Positions 7,101-7,748 of a DNA stretch of 7,748 nt are shown piece by piece. Origin of the DNA: Pseudomonadota bacterium (GTDB lineage Bacteria; Pseudomonadota; Gammaproteobacteria; Arenicellales; Arenicellaceae); NCBI GenBank assembly GCA_018660405.1, contig JABJKL010000153.1:1-7748 (forward strand), written 5' to 3'. Made by a program: the position numbers and the translations under genes. The notes beneath the pieces are model-generated. The model was not told the DNA's origin, searched no databases, and saw only the letters and a list, made by a program, of their open reading frames with translations. Position 1 is the stretch's first letter. Each line of letters begins with the position of its first letter.

Positions 7101-7748
7101 CCCCCCGCGCAGAGACGTAATAACTCATCGGATCTCGCACCGAGAAAAACGTGAAATCATAGTTCCTTGAAGAGTTACTTGAAGAGCTCTCGGAAGGACT
7201 GCTAAATATTTCATCACCAACTTCAGATGCCAGTCTAGCGCTCATAGTAGGGGCCATAACCACTTCTTGCCATTCTCCGCCTTCATTTTTCACGTGAAGC
7301 ACAACCTGTTCTGGCGCGAAGCCACTAATGTTTGCATCGATGTTTAATCTTCCACCACGTCTAAGCATCTCATCGCCCGGCGATACGGTAATCACCTGTG
7401 GCGGCAGCAAACCATCGACTGCCCAGCCCGCAAACAAGTGCTGCAAGCTAAAGTTAAACAAATTTGGACCGGCAAACAGTAGCCACAGACCAGCCATAAA
7501 GGCAATCATAGCGATGCTCACGGGTGCAACTAACTGCCTGGATGGAATGGTTTTTGCAAGCGGATATTTGTCAGCAATCCGCACCGCGTCATCTGCCAGC
7601 AATGGGCCTATTGGATTACCCCGCTCAATGCTGCTGTAGGCATGAATTCTCCCATCAAACTCAGATACTCTGGATTCGAGCTGGCTATCAGTGCTATCTG
7701 CCATCCAGCGCAGTGGCAGACGAATGAAAGCATAAATACCGAGCGCTA
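4105..7748 (-). CDS. Large membrane-anchored DUF4175-type protein (5' end outside window)
   Basis: Function unknown. From the internal ATG at 7704 there are 1199 residues, but the frame stays open to the right edge. It adds a hydrophobic stretch ending in IRLPLRW, and no ribosome binding site precedes 7704, so the true start is probably upstream. Using 7704 as residue 1: 1-57 is a cytoplasmic-looking segment (SQLESRVSEFDGRIHAY, LLADDAVRIADKYP), a membrane helix is near 58-80, and beta-rich Ig-like modules run about 100-475 (ITVSPGDEMLRRGGRLNI, YYVSARGVRSPEY, YNYPEWTG). A long helical, probably coiled-coil region follows from about 500 to the end, broken by glycine (623-633) and Gln/Gly/Pro tracts (about 720-755 and 1048-1068). 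The C-terminus VPVEYKDAVADYYRRLS resembles the conserved end of DUF4175 proteins. No cysteine is present. It probably works with the downstream DUF4159 protein at the inner membrane and periplasm. Confidence 0.8.
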   Translation of the reverse strand, partial: ALGIYAFIRLPLRWMADSTDSQLESRVSEFDGRIHAYSSIERGNPIGPLLADDAVRIADKYPLAKTIPSRQLVAPVSIAMIAFMAGLWLLFAGPNLFNFSLQHLFAGWAVDGLLPPQVITVSPGDEMLRRGGRLNIDANISGFAPEQVVLHVKNEGGEWQEVVMAPTMSARLASEVGDEIFSSPSESSSSNSSRNYDFTFFSVRDPMSYYVSARGVRSPEYQIDVVDLPGIRNLKITYNYPEWTGLEPELKEQGGDIEAVPDTRIDIEVVLDAPIPGGEIILNGESQALRIAESSAFTDFEIEADGKYYIAALLGDEQVRLSDDYFIRVAGDEKPEIEFVRPGRDWRASNIEEVTVEIAAKDDFSLVNMELRYSVNGSDWQSVSLPAGENQLNAKHQFFLENMGKPVNLNEAYVQEAGRMGGSLLAEGSLPAEGFNPAEGSLSTSTTVPDYESGFVPGLVAGDLISYYAVVEDRSQKVQTDIFFIEVQPFDRRFSQSQQSGGMGGGQQGANEQEISQRQREIIVSTWNLLREQADSATGLSVEGRITDNSLLLSGLQTSLAEEAQSLIDTAISRQLTSDPRIKTYTEHLQRAIDAMTPASERLLEIALEQAIQPEQTALQHLLRADAVFNDIQVSMGGGGGGGMGGGQAGADLAEMFELEMDLEQNRYETGERATPEAVTEETESAMDELAELARRQQRLAENLANSSTPIEEQRWQQELLRRETEELRARLEEMAQQGQTGQPGQPGQAGGSQQGGQPSEAGQPGTQSELAGADDAQLTNRQQDELNRRLESALDAMDRVSEAMQGGGTGSGVEDLAQTAAEAQRQLEGAGERMEQSQSEAIAQAFNDMAENAGELYTDQRALEQELMEGISQAIAEMAPGSDRISDPFSYEEHLEFGAEKRDMLTQLQALKDNMQKTASQVKRESPKVARALEAADQMLRDSELSGKIDRAVSYMNQGATLYIANSESLVTSGFRDLRERLELARQMFTQTDGELNEFDQTLAEIRESRNELRDLIEGAQPSVGNAGNSPAGEQPSDQSLSENQENSTGEGEGLADTEEQGGQAGQTGQADQTGQSGQVGRGAWARANGFDLESAEAASRELGALAGGIGGVIGGLRDRGVSEGQVRGIQDLIRQLQNDALLGGQPSIVELSRTLALLEQIEQEIEKGLDSKQVITRNERVDEVPVEYKDAVADYYRRLSVGSNSAGADVR
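4501..4562 (-). repeat. Gln/Gly low-complexity tract near the C-terminus of the DUF4175-type protein
   Basis: On the minus strand this codes for three-residue units G-Q-(A/T/S/V), with two A/T-D-Q variations, followed by an arginine. The bases show imperfect repetition (GGTCAA, GGTCAG). A similar tract with GQP units lies at about 5440-5545. Both look like flexible linkers between helical segments. Confidence 0.7.
6427..6480 (-). repeat. Three 18-bp tandem repeats inside the DUF4175-type gene
   Basis: Units at 6427-6444, 6445-6462 and 6463-6480 share the core GCC(C/T)TCAGCT on the plus strand. On the minus strand they encode SLLAEG, SLPAEG and FNPAEG (residues 409-426). They form a short in-frame expansion in a loop between two beta-rich modules. 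Confidence 0.8.

Overview
The window looks like chromosomal DNA of a gammaproteobacterium, probably a free-living, possibly marine one. The main evidence is that the ribosomal protein S6 and succinyl-CoA synthetase proteins closely resemble the enterobacterial versions as I remember them; I could not run a search, so genus is not assigned. Every real gene I can support lies on the minus strand, so transcription runs from the right edge to the left edge.

From right to left: (1) 7748-4105 is a very large, cysteine-free, membrane-anchored protein of the DUF4175 type. Its frame is still open at the right edge, so its true start is outside the window. (2) 4093-3350 is a small exported DUF4159 protein, 11 nt after gene 1 and surely in the same operon. 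These two families commonly travel together with MoxR ATPase, DUF58 and BatA/von Willebrand A genes, which are predicted to lie beyond the right edge. (3) 3349-2793 is a 557-bp gap largely filled by a 362-bp noncoding element built of nested inverted repeats (2970-3331), followed by the sucC leader. (4) 2792-1617 and 1606-722 are sucC and sucD, the two subunits of succinate-CoA ligase (TCA cycle), 10 nt apart. (5) 721-564 holds a strong sigma70-type promoter and a structured leader of about 100 nt. (6) 563-1 is rpsF (30S protein S6), starting at TTG and running off the left edge with an unusual repeat-built acidic tail.

Three functional blocks are therefore juxtaposed: an uncharacterised envelope module, a TCA-cycle enzyme detached from its usual sdh-sucAB neighbours, and the first gene of a ribosomal-protein operon (rpsR and rplI would be expected to the left).

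The most noteworthy items are the period-15/period-60 repeat that lengthens S6 with an ATEEK-type helix, the rpsF leader in which a CUCCUU segment can mask the ribosome binding site next to a CCG triplet (fitting S6:S18 autoregulation), the nested inverted-repeat element upstream of sucC, and the DUF4175-DUF4159 pair of unknown function.
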